From: Comamonadaceae bacterium | GTDB lineage: Bacteria > Pseudomonadota > Gammaproteobacteria > Burkholderiales > Burkholderiaceae_C | Length of the DNA stretch: 64,000 nucleotides | Direction: 5' to 3' | NCBI GenBank assembly: GCA_947450645.1 | Contig: CANFWH010000003.1 | Coordinates: 1 to 64,000 of the forward strand | Shown: one piece after another, positions 29,380 through 37,949 of the stretch | Numbering within the stretch: the stretch's first letter is position 1 | Layout of the letters: each line of letters begins with the position of its first letter | Notes under the pieces: model-generated | The model's input: only the letters and a program-made list of their open reading frames with translations | Told to the model about the DNA's origin: nothing | The model's database searches: none | Program-made: the position numbers and the translations under genes

Positions 29380-31332
29380 TCAACCCTTTTTGACTTCTTT
29401 CACTTCAGCATCGACCACGTTGTCGTCATGTGGCTTGGCGGCTTGCTCTGCGCCTGATGCTGCACCGCCCGCTGCGCCTTGCGCCGCGGCCTGCGCCGCT
29501 TGCTCAGCTTGCATGTCAGCGTACATTTTTTCACCTAGCTTTTGACTGGACAATTCAAGTGCAGCTTGCGCTTTTTCAATCGCGGCTTTGTCGTCGCTGG
29601 TCAGCACAGCTTCTAAGTCTTTCAAGCCAGCTTCGATTTTCTCTTTATCCGCCGCATCCAGTTTTTCACCGTACTCAGCCAAAGATTTTTTCGTGCTGTG
29701 AATGAGTGCATCTGCTTGGTTGCGCGCTTGAATGACTTCCAATTTTTTCTTGTCGTCTTCAGCGTTCAACTCCGCATCTTTCACCATTTTTTGAATCTCT
29801 TCTTCGGACAGACCCGAGTTCGCTTTGATAGTAATTTTGTTTTCTTTACCCGTACCTTTGTCTTTAGCGCCTACGTGCAAAATGCCGTTGGCGTCAATGT
29901 CGAAGCTCACTTCAATTTGCGGTGTGCCTCGTGCCGAGGGTGGAATGCCCTCAAGGTTGAACTCGCCCAAGAGTTTGTTGACTGAGGCCATTTCCCGCTC
30001 ACCTTGGTAGACCTTAATCGTCACCGCTGGCTGGTTGTCGTCTGCAGTAGAAAACGTCTGCGCATGCTTGGTGGGGATCGTCGTGTTCTTGGTAATCATC
30101 TTGGTCATCACACCACCGAGTGTCTCGATACCGAGTGACAACGGCGTCACGTCCAAGAGCAACACGTCTTTACGATCACCCGACAACACCTGACCTTGAA
30201 TCGCAGCGCCAACGGCCACCGCTTCGTCTGGATTCACGTCTTTGCGTGGATCTTTACCAAAGAAGGCTTTGACCGCATCTTGCACCTTGGGCATACGGGT
30301 CATGCCGCCCACCAATATGATGTCGTGGATATCGCCTACGGCAACACCAGCGTCTTTAATCGCCATACGGCAAGGCGCAATCGTGCGCTCGATCAAGTCT
30401 TCAACCAATTGCTCCAGCTTGGCGCGGTTGAGCTTCATGTTCAAGTGCTTAGGACCTGATGCGTCCACCGTGATGTACGGCAAATTGATTTCAGTTTGCG
30501 AGCTAGAAGAGAGTTCAATCTTTGCTTTTTCTGCCACGTCTTTGAGGCGTTGCAAAGCCAGCACGTCTTTGGATAGGTCAACGCCCGAATCCTTTTTGAA
30601 CTCGGCAATGATGAAATCAATGATGCGCTGATCAAAGTCTTCGCCACCGAGGAAGGTGTCGCCGTTGGTGGACAAAACTTCAAATTGTTTTTCACCATCC
30701 ACGTCGGCGATTTCGATGATGGACACGTCAAACGTGCCGCCGCCAAGGTCATAGACAGCAATCTTGCGATCGCCTTTTTCGTGCTTATCGAGACCGAAAG
30801 CGAGTGCCGCAGCAGTAGGCTCGTTGATGATGCGCTTGACATCTAAACCGGCAATACGGCCCGCATCTTTAGTGGCTTGGCGCTGTGCATCGTTGAAGTA
30901 CGCAGGCACAGTAATGACAGCCTCGGTGACTTCTTCGCCGAGGTAGTCCTCAGCGGTTTTTTTCATCTTGCGCAAAATGTCCGCGCTGACTTGTTGAGCC
31001 GACAACTTCTTGCCGCGCACTTCCACCCATGCGTCGCCGTTGTCGGCTGGCACGATGGTGTAAGGCATGAGACCGATGTCTTTTTGAACTTCTTTTTCGG
31101 TGAACTTGCGGCCAATCAAGCGTTTGATGGCGTAGAGCGTGTTCTTTGGATTGGTGACCGCTTGGTTTTTAGCCGGTGCGCCCACGCGGATTTCGCCGTC
31201 CTCCATATACGCCACGATAGACGGCGTGGTACGCGCGCCTTCTGCGTTTTCAATCACCTTGGTGGTGTTGCCCTCCATAACGGAGACGCAAGAGTTGGTG
31301 GTGCCAAGGTCAATGCCAATAATTCTTCCCAT
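29380..31332 (-). CDS. dnaK: Chaperone protein DnaK (Hsp70)
   Basis: The Hsp70 chaperone, 650 residues. It has an N-terminal ATPase domain starting [11 protein letters not shown], with [13 protein letters not shown] and the phosphate loops [11 protein letters not shown] and [11 protein letters not shown], then the substrate-binding domain and the helical lid. The C-terminus carries a Gly/Ala-rich stretch and the acidic [15 protein letters not shown] end typical of proteobacterial DnaK. An AAGGAAA site precedes the ATG. It lies 81 bp downstream of grpE and has its own sigma-32-like promoter in that gap. Confidence 0.98.
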   Translation of the reverse strand: MGRIIGIDLGTTNSCVSVMEGNTTKVIENAEGARTTPSIVAYMEDGEIRVGAPAKNQAVTNPKNTLYAIKRLIGRKFTEKEVQKDIGLMPYTIVPADNGDAWVEVRGKKLSAQQVSADILRKMKKTAEDYLGEEVTEAVITVPAYFNDAQRQATKDAGRIAGLDVKRIINEPTAAALAFGLDKHEKGDRKIAVYDLGGGTFDVSIIEIADVDGEKQFEVLSTNGDTFLGGEDFDQRIIDFIIAEFKKDSGVDLSKDVLALQRLKDVAEKAKIELSSSSQTEINLPYITVDASGPKHLNMKLNRAKLEQLVEDLIERTIAPCRMAIKDAGVAVGDIHDIILVGGMTRMPKVQDAVKAFFGKDPRKDVNPDEAVAVGAAIQGQVLSGDRKDVLLLDVTPLSLGIETLGGVMTKMITKNTTIPTKHAQTFSTADDNQPAVTIKVYQGEREMASVNKLLGEFNLEGIPPSARGTPQIEVSFDIDANGILHVGAKDKGTGKENKITIKANSGLSEEEIQKMVKDAELNAEDDKKKLEVIQARNQADALIHSTKKSLAEYGEKLDAADKEKIEAGLKDLEAVLTSDDKAAIEKAQAALELSSQKLGEKMYADMQAEQAAQAAAQGAAGGAASGAEQAAKPHDDNVVDAEVKEVKKG

Positions 31333-31368
31333 GATGTTTTCCTTAATGATTTTTTAGAGATAAATGAA

Positions 31369-31396
31369 AGATGTGGATAAACCTACAAATTTCAAG
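31369..31396 (-). promoter_or_regulatory. Sigma-32 (RpoH) heat-shock promoter before dnaK
   Basis: On the minus strand, CTTGAAA (31390-31396), a 13-bp spacer and CCACATCT (31369-31376) match the sigma-32 consensus CTTGAAA-N11-16-CCCCATNT. The ATG of dnaK lies 37 bp downstream of the -10. It would give dnaK extra transcription independent of grpE. Confidence 0.75.
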
Positions 31397-31413
31397 GGTT
31401 TTAATAAAGCTAT

Positions 31414-31974
31414 TTATTTAGCCGCTGCGACAGTGACCAAGGCTGGTCGCATTACCCGATCAGCAATCGAGTAGCCCTTTTGCAGCACCGCGACGATGGT
31501 GTTGGCTTCTTGCTCCGAGGGCACCATGCTGATGCCTTGGTGTTTGGATGGCTCAAATTTTTCGCCTGTGGGTGGATCAATCGCTATGACTTTATTTTTC
31601 TCCAGCGCTGATTTCAGCTGGCGCAGGGTTGCCACTTTGCCTTCGCGCAATTGCTCCGATGTGGCATCTTTGAGAGCGAGACCCGCCTCTAGGCTGTCAA
31701 GCACGGGCAGCAGGCTCTCAGCAAAACTCTCAATGCCAAACTTGCGCGCCTTAGAGACATCCTCTTCGGCACGGCGGCGGGCGTTTTGCACATCGGCTGC
31801 AGCGCGGAGCAGCTGATCCTTCAAATCAGCGACTTGGGCTTTCAATATAACGATTTCGCCCAGCGCCTGAGAGAGTTCATCCACGGGGGAGTCTTGCTGC
31901 AAATCGGCGGCTAATTGCGCTTCTGGGCTTAGCTCAGTAGGCTTTTGATCTTCTGGTTTTTTGGATTCGGACAT
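31414..31974 (-). CDS. grpE: Nucleotide exchange factor GrpE
   Basis: GrpE releases ADP from DnaK. The 186-residue protein has a long acidic/polar N-terminus, a coiled-coil from about 50 to 100 ([27 protein letters not shown]) and the C-terminal beta domain with [34 protein letters not shown]. Order and length are normal. It is the first gene of the chaperone unit and has a sigma-32-type promoter upstream. The ATG is preceded by only a weak ribosome site. Confidence 0.96.
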   Translation of the reverse strand: [186 protein letters not shown]

Positions 31975-31998
31975 AGCGTGAGTAGGACAAAAATTGAT

Positions 31999-32018
31999 AA
32001 CCCTACCGAAGTAGGGTT
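31999..32018. repeat. Perfect 8-bp inverted repeat overlapping the grpE -10 element
   Basis: AACCCTAC at 31999-32006 and GTAGGGTT at 32011-32018 are exact complements around a 4-base loop that reads TTCG on the minus strand, inside a C-G closing pair. The right arm contains the -10 of the grpE promoter, so the whole hairpin would not be transcribed from that start. It could be an operator, or be an RNA hairpin for transcripts starting farther upstream. It does not resemble CIRCE. Confidence 0.6.
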
Positions 32019-32036
32019 AATCAAAGCAATTTCAAG
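32009..32036 (-). promoter_or_regulatory. Sigma-32 (RpoH) heat-shock promoter before grpE
   Basis: On the minus strand, CTTGAAA (32030-32036), a 13-bp spacer and CCCTACTT (32009-32016) fit the sigma-32 consensus closely, with a perfect -35. The -10 element is embedded in an inverted repeat at 31999-32018. The predicted start lies about 30 bp upstream of the grpE ATG. Confidence 0.75.
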
Positions 32037-32121
32037 GGCTGGTGTAACTACTTATTGTAGTCAGCCTATGCGAAGTTATGATTAAAAATTATGTTTTGAT
32101 AGTCTACTTAGGAGAGAAGCA

Positions 32122-32661
32122 ATGACTGGTTTACTCAAATATGCCAAATTCATGGACTGGCTTAGTGAACATTTTGGCAAGCTGGCGGCTTGGACTGTGT
32201 TGTTATCCGCTGGCATTTCTGCTGGAAACGCATTTGTCCGCTATGGCGTTGACTGGAGCTCCAATGCGCTTTTAGAAATCCAGTGGTATCTATTCGCTTG
32301 GATGGTCATGGTGGGGGCGCCCTTAGTGCTCAAACTGAATGAGCATGTCCGTGTCGACCTGATCTATGGCAAGCTCAAAGGTCATCGCCCTGTATATGTT
32401 GACCTGTTTGGTCTTGTGTTTTTCCTGTTACCCGTTATGGCTGTTATGACCTACATGTGTGCACCCTATTTTTGGAAAGTTTGGATGACAAACGAGATGA
32501 GTCAAAACGCTGGGGGACTTATTCGTTGGCCCGTGATTTTGGCTTTGCCTCTAGGGTTTGCGATGGTATTTATGCAAGGAGTAGCAGAAATTATCAAACG
32601 TATCGCTTACCTTCAAGGGAAGTATGAAATGGATACCCATTACGAAAAACCGCTTCAATAA
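32122..32661 (+). CDS. TRAP transporter small permease, DctQ-type
   Basis: A 179-residue inner-membrane protein with four hydrophobic segments, about residues 20-40, 60-78, 92-115 and 133-157. It contains the DctQ-typical EIQWYLFAWMVMVGAPLVLKLNEHVRVDL. DctQ is the small membrane partner of the DctM channel in solute- and Na+-driven TRAP uptake. A GGAGAG site precedes the ATG. The large permease gene follows after 48 bp. Confidence 0.9.
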   Translation: MTGLLKYAKFMDWLSEHFGKLAAWTVLLSAGISAGNAFVRYGVDWSSNALLEIQWYLFAWMVMVGAPLVLKLNEHVRVDLIYGKLKGHRPVYVDLFGLVFFLLPVMAVMTYMCAPYFWKVWMTNEMSQNAGGLIRWPVILALPLGFAMVFMQGVAEIIKRIAYLQGKYEMDTHYEKPLQ

Positions 32662-32709
32662 TAAGTGCGCCAACGCTCCATCTCAAAATAATTTGACCTT
32701 AGGATTTCT

Positions 32710-34263
32710 ATGTTGATTGAAAATTTTCCACCCATCATGTTCGCGGGCTTGATTGTCATTATGCTGATTGGCTTTCCTGTCGCCTTTTCACTTGCCGCAT
32801 TAGGCTTAGGCTGCGGATTTTTTGCTATTGAGATGGGCTGGTTTCCAGCGCAATACATGAGCAATTTACCGCTGGCTATGTTCTCCATTTTGAGCAATGA
32901 CTTACTCTTGGCGATTCCATTTTTCACCTTCATGGGAACGATTTTGGAGAAGTGCGGCTTAGCGGAAGACATGTTGGACTCGATGGGACAGCTCTTTGGC
33001 CCTGTGCGCGGCGGTCTTGGTTATTCGGTCATCATCGTTGGTTTTATTTTGGGTGCTATTACGGGTACGGTGGCAGGTCAAGTGATTGCGATGGCTCTGA
33101 TTTCGCTACCCGTGATGATTCGCTACGGCTACAACATGCGCTACGCTACGGGCGTGTTAGCAGCATCTGGCACGATCACACAACTAGTGCCGCCATCCTT
33201 GGTTTTGGTGGTGCTGGCCGACCAGCTCGGTACGCCTGTGGGCGATATGTACAAAGGCGCTTGGGGGCCTTCGATTCTGCAAATTTTGTTGTTTGCGCTT
33301 TATACCTATGGCCTTGGCTTAGTCAAGCCTCACTACATTCCAGGTGTACCCAAAGAAGCGCGAACCTTAAACGGTTGGGCGCTTTGGGGGAAATGCTTAA
33401 AGGGCATTATTCCTTCTGCCATTTTAATTTTTACTGTCCTTGGCTCCATGGGCGGCTTACCATTTCAAAATAGTGCTATTGCAACCCCAACAGAAGCAGG
33501 TGCCATGGGGGTTGTGGGCGCGTTAATTTTGGCCGCGATGCACAAACGGCTAACCAAAAACCTTCTCTGGGAGGCCATGCACAGCACAATGCGCCTTACC
33601 GCCATGGTGGTATTCATCTTGATTGGTTCGCGTGTTTTTAGCCAAGTCTTTCAAGGTGTAGACGGTTCTAAGTGGGTGGAGCATTTGCTGACTGGCTTGC
33701 CTGGCGGACAAGTGGGCTTTTTAGTGGTCGTGAATGTTTTTGTTTTTTTTCTAGCATTCTTTTTAGATTTCTTTGAAATCGCGTTCATCATCGTTCCGAT
33801 GCTGACGCCCGTTGCTGCCAAACTAGGTATCAATTTAGTATGGTTTGGTGTACTCCTTTGCGTGAACTTGCAAACTAGTTTTATGCATCCGCCATTTGGC
33901 TTTGCACTTTTCTATCTACGCGGCATAGCAGACACGCTATTCAAAGAAAAACGCATTCCAAAACCCGTGCTGTCGAATGATATTTACCTTGGCTCCATCC
34001 CTTGGGTCATTATGCAGATCATGCTAGTTGCGATTGTCATTTTTGTTCCGCAAAGCGTGACTATGTTCTTGGATAAAGAAGTGATCATTGATTTGGATAA
34101 AGTCAAAATAGAAATGCCAGTCGATGACACTAAAGTTGATCCTGCGTCACTTTTAACCAATGGGAAAATAGATACCGTCAAAGAGGAAGCTTCTGAGCAA
34201 GCGACTGAAAAAAAATCGGCTGATGATGACCAAAAAGCACTTGATGGATTGCTAAAAAAGTGA
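32710..34263 (+). CDS. TRAP transporter large permease, DctM-type, with charged C-terminal tail
   Basis: A 517-residue inner-membrane permease with about twelve hydrophobic segments and DctM landmarks such as GLIVIMLIGFPVAFSLAALG, the fold-defining GAITGTVAGQVIAMALISLPVM and AATPTEAGAMGVVGAL-like NSAIATPTEAGAMGVVGAL. The last 75 or so residues after the final membrane segment are a hydrophilic tail rich in Lys, Asp and Glu, longer than in the standard DctM of about 430 residues. Longer DctM proteins of this sort occur in the mannitol/chloroaromatic group. It overlaps the next gene by four bases. Confidence 0.9.
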   Translation: MLIENFPPIMFAGLIVIMLIGFPVAFSLAALGLGCGFFAIEMGWFPAQYMSNLPLAMFSILSNDLLLAIPFFTFMGTILEKCGLAEDMLDSMGQLFGPVRGGLGYSVIIVGFILGAITGTVAGQVIAMALISLPVMIRYGYNMRYATGVLAASGTITQLVPPSLVLVVLADQLGTPVGDMYKGAWGPSILQILLFALYTYGLGLVKPHYIPGVPKEARTLNGWALWGKCLKGIIPSAILIFTVLGSMGGLPFQNSAIATPTEAGAMGVVGALILAAMHKRLTKNLLWEAMHSTMRLTAMVVFILIGSRVFSQVFQGVDGSKWVEHLLTGLPGGQVGFLVVVNVFVFFLAFFLDFFEIAFIIVPMLTPVAAKLGINLVWFGVLLCVNLQTSFMHPPFGFALFYLRGIADTLFKEKRIPKPVLSNDIYLGSIPWVIMQIMLVAIVIFVPQSVTMFLDKEVIIDLDKVKIEMPVDDTKVDPASLLTNGKIDTVKEEASEQATEKKSADDDQKALDGLLKK

Positions 34264-34700
34264 CATTAATCGCACCTGCTTTTTCTCGCTCTTTTAAACT
34301 ATTGGCGTTACTGATTGTTGCAGCTAGTGCCAGTTGGATGTATCAACTGTGGTCAGCGGGGCGGTTAGCCTCTAACGGTTCAATTAGCCTATCGAATGGG
34401 CTTATCTGGCTGCTCTGCGGTTGGCTCCTAATGGCGTACACGCTTGCGTCCATTTATCGTAGCCAGACAACGCTCACCAACGACAAGCTCCTGCAAACAT
34501 GGATTTGGAATAAAGAAGTCATGCTCCCCCAAATCACTTACGCCAAGCTCATTCGGGTCAAAGGATTTGATTGGCTGATCGCGCCCCGTCTCTATGTACG
34601 GACCATGATGGGCAAGTTCATCGTTTTCTACACATCGGATAAGGCGATGATTGCTGAATTCCAAAAAATAATCACAAACACTCAGCAGCGCTCATTTTAA
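34260..34700 (+). CDS. Unknown small membrane protein linked to the TRAP genes
   Basis: A 146-residue protein I cannot assign to a named family. It has two hydrophobic segments (about residues 12-28 and 45-63), then a soluble part predicted to be beta-rich, where alternating segments (TTLTNDKLLQTWIWNKEVMLP, RLYVRTMMGKFIVFYT) recall bacterial PH-like domains (DUF304 type). The GTG start overlaps the DctM stop (GTGA), so it is translationally coupled to the permease. The mRNA ends at the terminator 10 bp downstream. A role as accessory protein of the transporter is inferred from position only. Confidence 0.7.
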   Translation: MTLIAPAFSRSFKLLALLIVAASASWMYQLWSAGRLASNGSISLSNGLIWLLCGWLLMAYTLASIYRSQTTLTNDKLLQTWIWNKEVMLPQITYAKLIRVKGFDWLIAPRLYVRTMMGKFIVFYTSDKAMIAEFQKIITNTQQRSF

Positions 34701-34709
34701 ATGAGACAT

Positions 34710-34742
34710 AAAAAAACCACCCGTTTTGCAGGTGGTTTTTTT
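34710..34742. terminator. Bidirectional intrinsic terminator
   Basis: Seven A's plus CCACC (34710-34721) and GGTGG plus seven T's (34731-34742) form a stem with a 9-base loop, with a T-run in both reading directions. It separates the DctQM unit from the convergent binding-protein gene and is the clearest terminator in the window. Confidence 0.9.
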
Positions 34743-34761
34743 GACTAAGGTGCAAGCTGGA

Positions 34762-35856
34762 TTACAATTTTTGCGCCTGCATAAAGCTATCGAATTTAGC
34801 TTCTGTAAAGCGGAACCAAAGATGTGAATCGGCGCGGAATTTAGAGAAGTCTGCGTAGATTTTTTTCCAATCTGGATTCGTATCATTCAACTCTTGATAA
34901 AGTGCCATCGCTTCTTTAAAAGCAGCCACCATCACATCATTCGGGAATGGACGCAGCTTAGTTCCCTTACCAACCAATTCTTTCAATGCAATCGGATTAC
35001 GAGCGTCATACTTGGCCTGCATATCGGTATGCGCATAAGCCGCCGCATTTTCGACAATGGCTTTATTTTCGGGCGACAACGCAGCATACGCTTTTTGATT
35101 CACGTACAAATCTAATTGCGGGCCACCTTCCCACCAACCAGGATAGTAATAATACGGCGCTACTTTATTGAAGCCTAATTTTTGGTCATCGTAAGGACCC
35201 ACCCATTCACAAGCATCAATCGTTCCTTTTTCTAGAGCTGTATAGATCTCGCCGCCTGGGATATTGGCAGGAATCACTCCCAAACGAGCAATCGCTTTAC
35301 CAGGAAATCCACCAGTACGGAATTTCAAACCTTTAAGGTCTTTGACCGACTTAATTTCTTTGCGAAACCAGCCACCCATTTGAGCGCCCGTATTCCCCAT
35401 AGGGAAATTGATCATGTTGTACTTGGCATAAAACTCCCGCATCAGTGTGAGGCCATTGCCTTGGTACATCCAAGCCGTCATTTGGCGACTATTTAGACCA
35501 AATGGAATTGCGCATCCTAAAGCAAAAACGTCGTTTTTGCCAAAGAAGTAATAAGGCGCGGTATGGGCGCACTCAACTGATCCTTGTTGCACCGCATCAA
35601 CCACACCAAACGGAGGGGTAATTTCCCCAGCCGCATGAGTTGAAATTTCAAACTTCCCACCCGACATAGCGTTGACATGTTTGGCGAATACTTCAGCAGC
35701 GCCATAGATAGTATCGAGTGCTTTAGGAAAACTTGACGATAAACGCCAACGCACAGCCGCTTGCGCGTGCACTGCAGGCGCAATACCTGCGGCCAAGATA
35801 CCAACTAAACCAGCGCCAGTCGTGCTTGCGCCAGCGATAAGAGAACGACGATCCAT
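34762..35856 (-). CDS. TRAP transporter substrate-binding protein, DctP-type
   Basis: A 364-residue periplasmic protein with a twin-arginine-like leader (DRRSLIAGASTTGAGLVG, cut near VHA) and the DctP-family core: WRLSSSFPKALDTIYGAAEVFA, the conserved LKGLKFRTGGFPGKAIARLG (carboxylate-binding Arg region) and ALEKGTIDACEWVGP. This subgroup is the one annotated as mannitol/chloroaromatic compound binding; the ligand here is unknown. It most likely serves the DctQM genes, though it is transcribed towards them from its own promoter instead of with them. Confidence 0.88.
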   Translation of the reverse strand: MDRRSLIAGASTTGAGLVGILAAGIAPAVHAQAAVRWRLSSSFPKALDTIYGAAEVFAKHVNAMSGGKFEISTHAAGEITPPFGVVDAVQQGSVECAHTAPYYFFGKNDVFALGCAIPFGLNSRQMTAWMYQGNGLTLMREFYAKYNMINFPMGNTGAQMGGWFRKEIKSVKDLKGLKFRTGGFPGKAIARLGVIPANIPGGEIYTALEKGTIDACEWVGPYDDQKLGFNKVAPYYYYPGWWEGGPQLDLYVNQKAYAALSPENKAIVENAAAYAHTDMQAKYDARNPIALKELVGKGTKLRPFPNDVMVAAFKEAMALYQELNDTNPDWKKIYADFSKFRADSHLWFRFTEAKFDSFMQAQKL

Positions 35857-35889
35857 GATTGAAACTCCAAATAAAAAGGAATCTCAATT

Positions 35890-36699
35890 CTAGAGATTTG
35901 CCGCAGTATTAACATGGGGGTTTTCCCCGTGTAAGAAAGCCAGCACCTGCGCGGCAAGCAACTCTCTATCATCATCTACGCAGATCATGTGGTAACTGTT
36001 TTCAAGCACCACAACGCGAGTTCTTGGTGCACCCATTCCTTTTTGTAGAGCATAGGCTGAGCGTAGACTTGAGAACTCGTCTTCGCGTGCATGCACAACG
36101 AGCGCATCAGCAGTCACGCGGGATAAACCCTTCAGGACACGACCCCGCAAACGATCCAGCTGCCAAATGCTTTGCAACGGCACCCAGCCGTAATGAAAAG
36201 CATCACCGCGTATAAACCGTTTTTTGACAATAGCACGTAACCGCACATTCTTGATGCCATAGGGTTCGTCTTCGGGAATACGGTAATTCCCACGCAGCAA
36301 AGGAATCACATAGTGCAGGTGCCTAAGCCAGTGATACCACGGCATGCCCCAGCCATCCAAAAACACGGTTGGCGCCAGCATCACTAACTTACCAAAATGA
36401 TTTTTGGATTGCGGTAATTTTTGCGCTTGTTCTTTCGCTAGTTCACACGCCAAAAGAGCGCCCATGCACATGCCAACCACGTGTACTGTTTGGTGTTTTT
36501 TTGCAACCTCTTGGTAAGCTGTTTGTACCGCTGACAGCCAGTCTTCCATCACCACGGTAGATAAGTGCTCAGCTCGCGTACCGTGACCTGGCAAGGTCAT
36601 CGCATAAGTTTTAAAACCTGCTTGTTCTAACTGCTTTGGGAGTCCGCCCAGCTCTAGAGGCGTACCACCAAGGCCATGAATGAGAAGCACGCCATCCAT
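35890..36699 (-). CDS. Alpha/beta hydrolase with cysteine nucleophile
   Basis: A 269-residue hydrolase of the carboxylesterase/monoglyceride-lipase type. The oxyanion motif HGLGGTP is near the start and the His motif NSYHMI has His237. The acid is probably Asp207 in REDEFS. The nucleophile elbow reads GMCMG, so Cys78 replaces the usual Ser (TGC codon at 36466-36468). Cys in this position is known in dienelactone hydrolases and PHA synthases and suits thioester chemistry. I placed the start at ATG 36697-36699, one codon after an in-frame TTG, with AAAGG upstream. It follows a ketosynthase and an ACP gene, so release or transfer of an ACP-bound acyl chain is a reasonable guess. Confidence 0.85.
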   Translation of the reverse strand: MDGVLLIHGLGGTPLELGGLPKQLEQAGFKTYAMTLPGHGTRAEHLSTVVMEDWLSAVQTAYQEVAKKHQTVHVVGMCMGALLACELAKEQAQKLPQSKNHFGKLVMLAPTVFLDGWGMPWYHWLRHLHYVIPLLRGNYRIPEDEPYGIKNVRLRAIVKKRFIRGDAFHYGWVPLQSIWQLDRLRGRVLKGLSRVTADALVVHAREDEFSSLRSAYALQKGMGAPRTRVVVLENSYHMICVDDDRELLAAQVLAFLHGENPHVNTAANL

Positions 36700-36703
36700 C
36701 AAT

Positions 36704-37939
36704 CTAAACCTTTACTGATTTAAAAATCAAAGACGCATTTGAGCCACCAAATGCAAACGAGTTCGATAAAACTGCCTCCATCTTAGATGCACGCGGCTTC
36801 GCACTTGCATTGATATTTGAACAGCGCACGTCAAGTGGGTCGCATCCAACTGTCGCTGGCGTCGTTTGGGACTGCAAGCTTGCCACGCAAACGGCTGCTT
36901 CGACCGCCCCCGCAGCGCCCAGCAAATGCCCGTGCATCGACTTCGTTGCCGTCACAGGCGGCATGCCTTGGATACCAAACACATCAGCAATCGCTTCAGT
37001 TTCCACCACATCTCCCGTATCGGTCCCTGTCGCATGTGCATTCAAGCTATCAATATTAGATGGCTGCAAAGCCGCGTCAGATAAGGCTTCGCGCATGGCG
37101 CGTACTTGGCCATGCCGTGCGGGTTGGACCAAGGATGTCGCGTCACAAGTACTAGCATAACCCGCAATTTCTGCAAGTGGCACGGCGCCGCGCCGTTGTG
37201 CATGTGCTTTGCTCTCCAATACAAAAGCTGCCGCGCCCTCGCCAATCACAAGACCAGAGCGCTCACTTGAAAACGGCCTGCATGGCATCCTATGATCCAC
37301 TGTATTGCTGCGCGTGGCCATCACTTTAAGTGCACCCCACGCCGTCATCACGCCAGGCACAAGCATCGCTTCTGCGCCGCCCACAACCGCGACGTCGAGT
37401 CGTCCTGCGCGAATCGCCCACATCGCCTCGCCTAGAGCAATAGCTGATGATGCACAGGCCACGCTATAAGTTTGATTGGTACCCTGCAAACCATACTTCA
37501 AGGCAATCGATGCGGCTGCGGCATTGGCCATGATACGCACCACCGTCATCGGCCGCAGCGCAGCACGATCCAGCAAAAGGCGCTGATACGTGGACTCCGC
37601 CGTATCCAACCCACCCATCCCCGTCCCCCAATAAACACCCGCACGCTCGGGCTTTGCCAAAGACTGTAGCCCTGCTTGCAGCCACGCTTGATGCGCCGCA
37701 GCTAGCGCCATCGCGGTTGCACGGTCGGTTGAAATGGTCTCAAATTTTTTAAGCTCTAGCTCCGCCGCGCCATCAAGGCGCGCCATAAAAGCATCAGGAG
37801 CCCCCTTATAAGCGGGCCACGAGACTGGCGCCGTCATAAACACAGAGCGGGGCTGCCGCACGGCTTGCAAGATGGAGTCGAATCCTGAACCCATATTTGT
37901 CAGGCTACCAACGCCCGTGATCCACACCTCGTTAGACAT
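36704..37939 (-). CDS. Beta-ketoacyl-ACP synthase (FabF/KAS II-like)
   Basis: A 411-residue thiolase-fold condensing enzyme. The catalytic Cys162 lies in SVACASSAIALG, His302 in NAHATGTDTGD and His338 in KSMHGHLLGA, so the Cys-His-His triad of elongating ketosynthases is complete. It resembles FabF but is more divergent than a housekeeping copy (e.g. VWGALKVMATRSN region). It sits between an ACP gene (10 bp upstream) and the Cys-hydrolase gene (4 bp downstream), forming a small dedicated acyl-chain module behind dxs. Confidence 0.88.
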   Translation of the reverse strand: MSNEVWITGVGSLTNMGSGFDSILQAVRQPRSVFMTAPVSWPAYKGAPDAFMARLDGAAELELKKFETISTDRATAMALAAAHQAWLQAGLQSLAKPERAGVYWGTGMGGLDTAESTYQRLLLDRAALRPMTVVRIMANAAAASIALKYGLQGTNQTYSVACASSAIALGEAMWAIRAGRLDVAVVGGAEAMLVPGVMTAWGALKVMATRSNTVDHRMPCRPFSSERSGLVIGEGAAAFVLESKAHAQRRGAVPLAEIAGYASTCDATSLVQPARHGQVRAMREALSDAALQPSNIDSLNAHATGTDTGDVVETEAIADVFGIQGMPPVTATKSMHGHLLGAAGAVEAAVCVASLQSQTTPATVGCDPLDVRCSNINASAKPRASKMEAVLSNSFAFGGSNASLIFKSVKV

Positions 37940-37949
37940 ATTCGTTAGG

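Noticed and set aside
31999-32018. Intrinsic terminator reading of the hairpin upstream of grpE
   Set aside because: It lies in a promoter region, overlaps the -10 element, and on the grpE strand the T-run only begins several bases after the stem.
31975-32121. CIRCE element (HrcA control) before grpE
   Set aside because: The palindrome has neither the TTAGCACTC arm nor the 9-base spacer; the region instead matches sigma-32 elements.
34260-34700. 146-residue protein as a third TRAP permease component
   Set aside because: No such component is established, and the sequence does not match DctQ; only the operon position supports a link, so it is listed as unknown.
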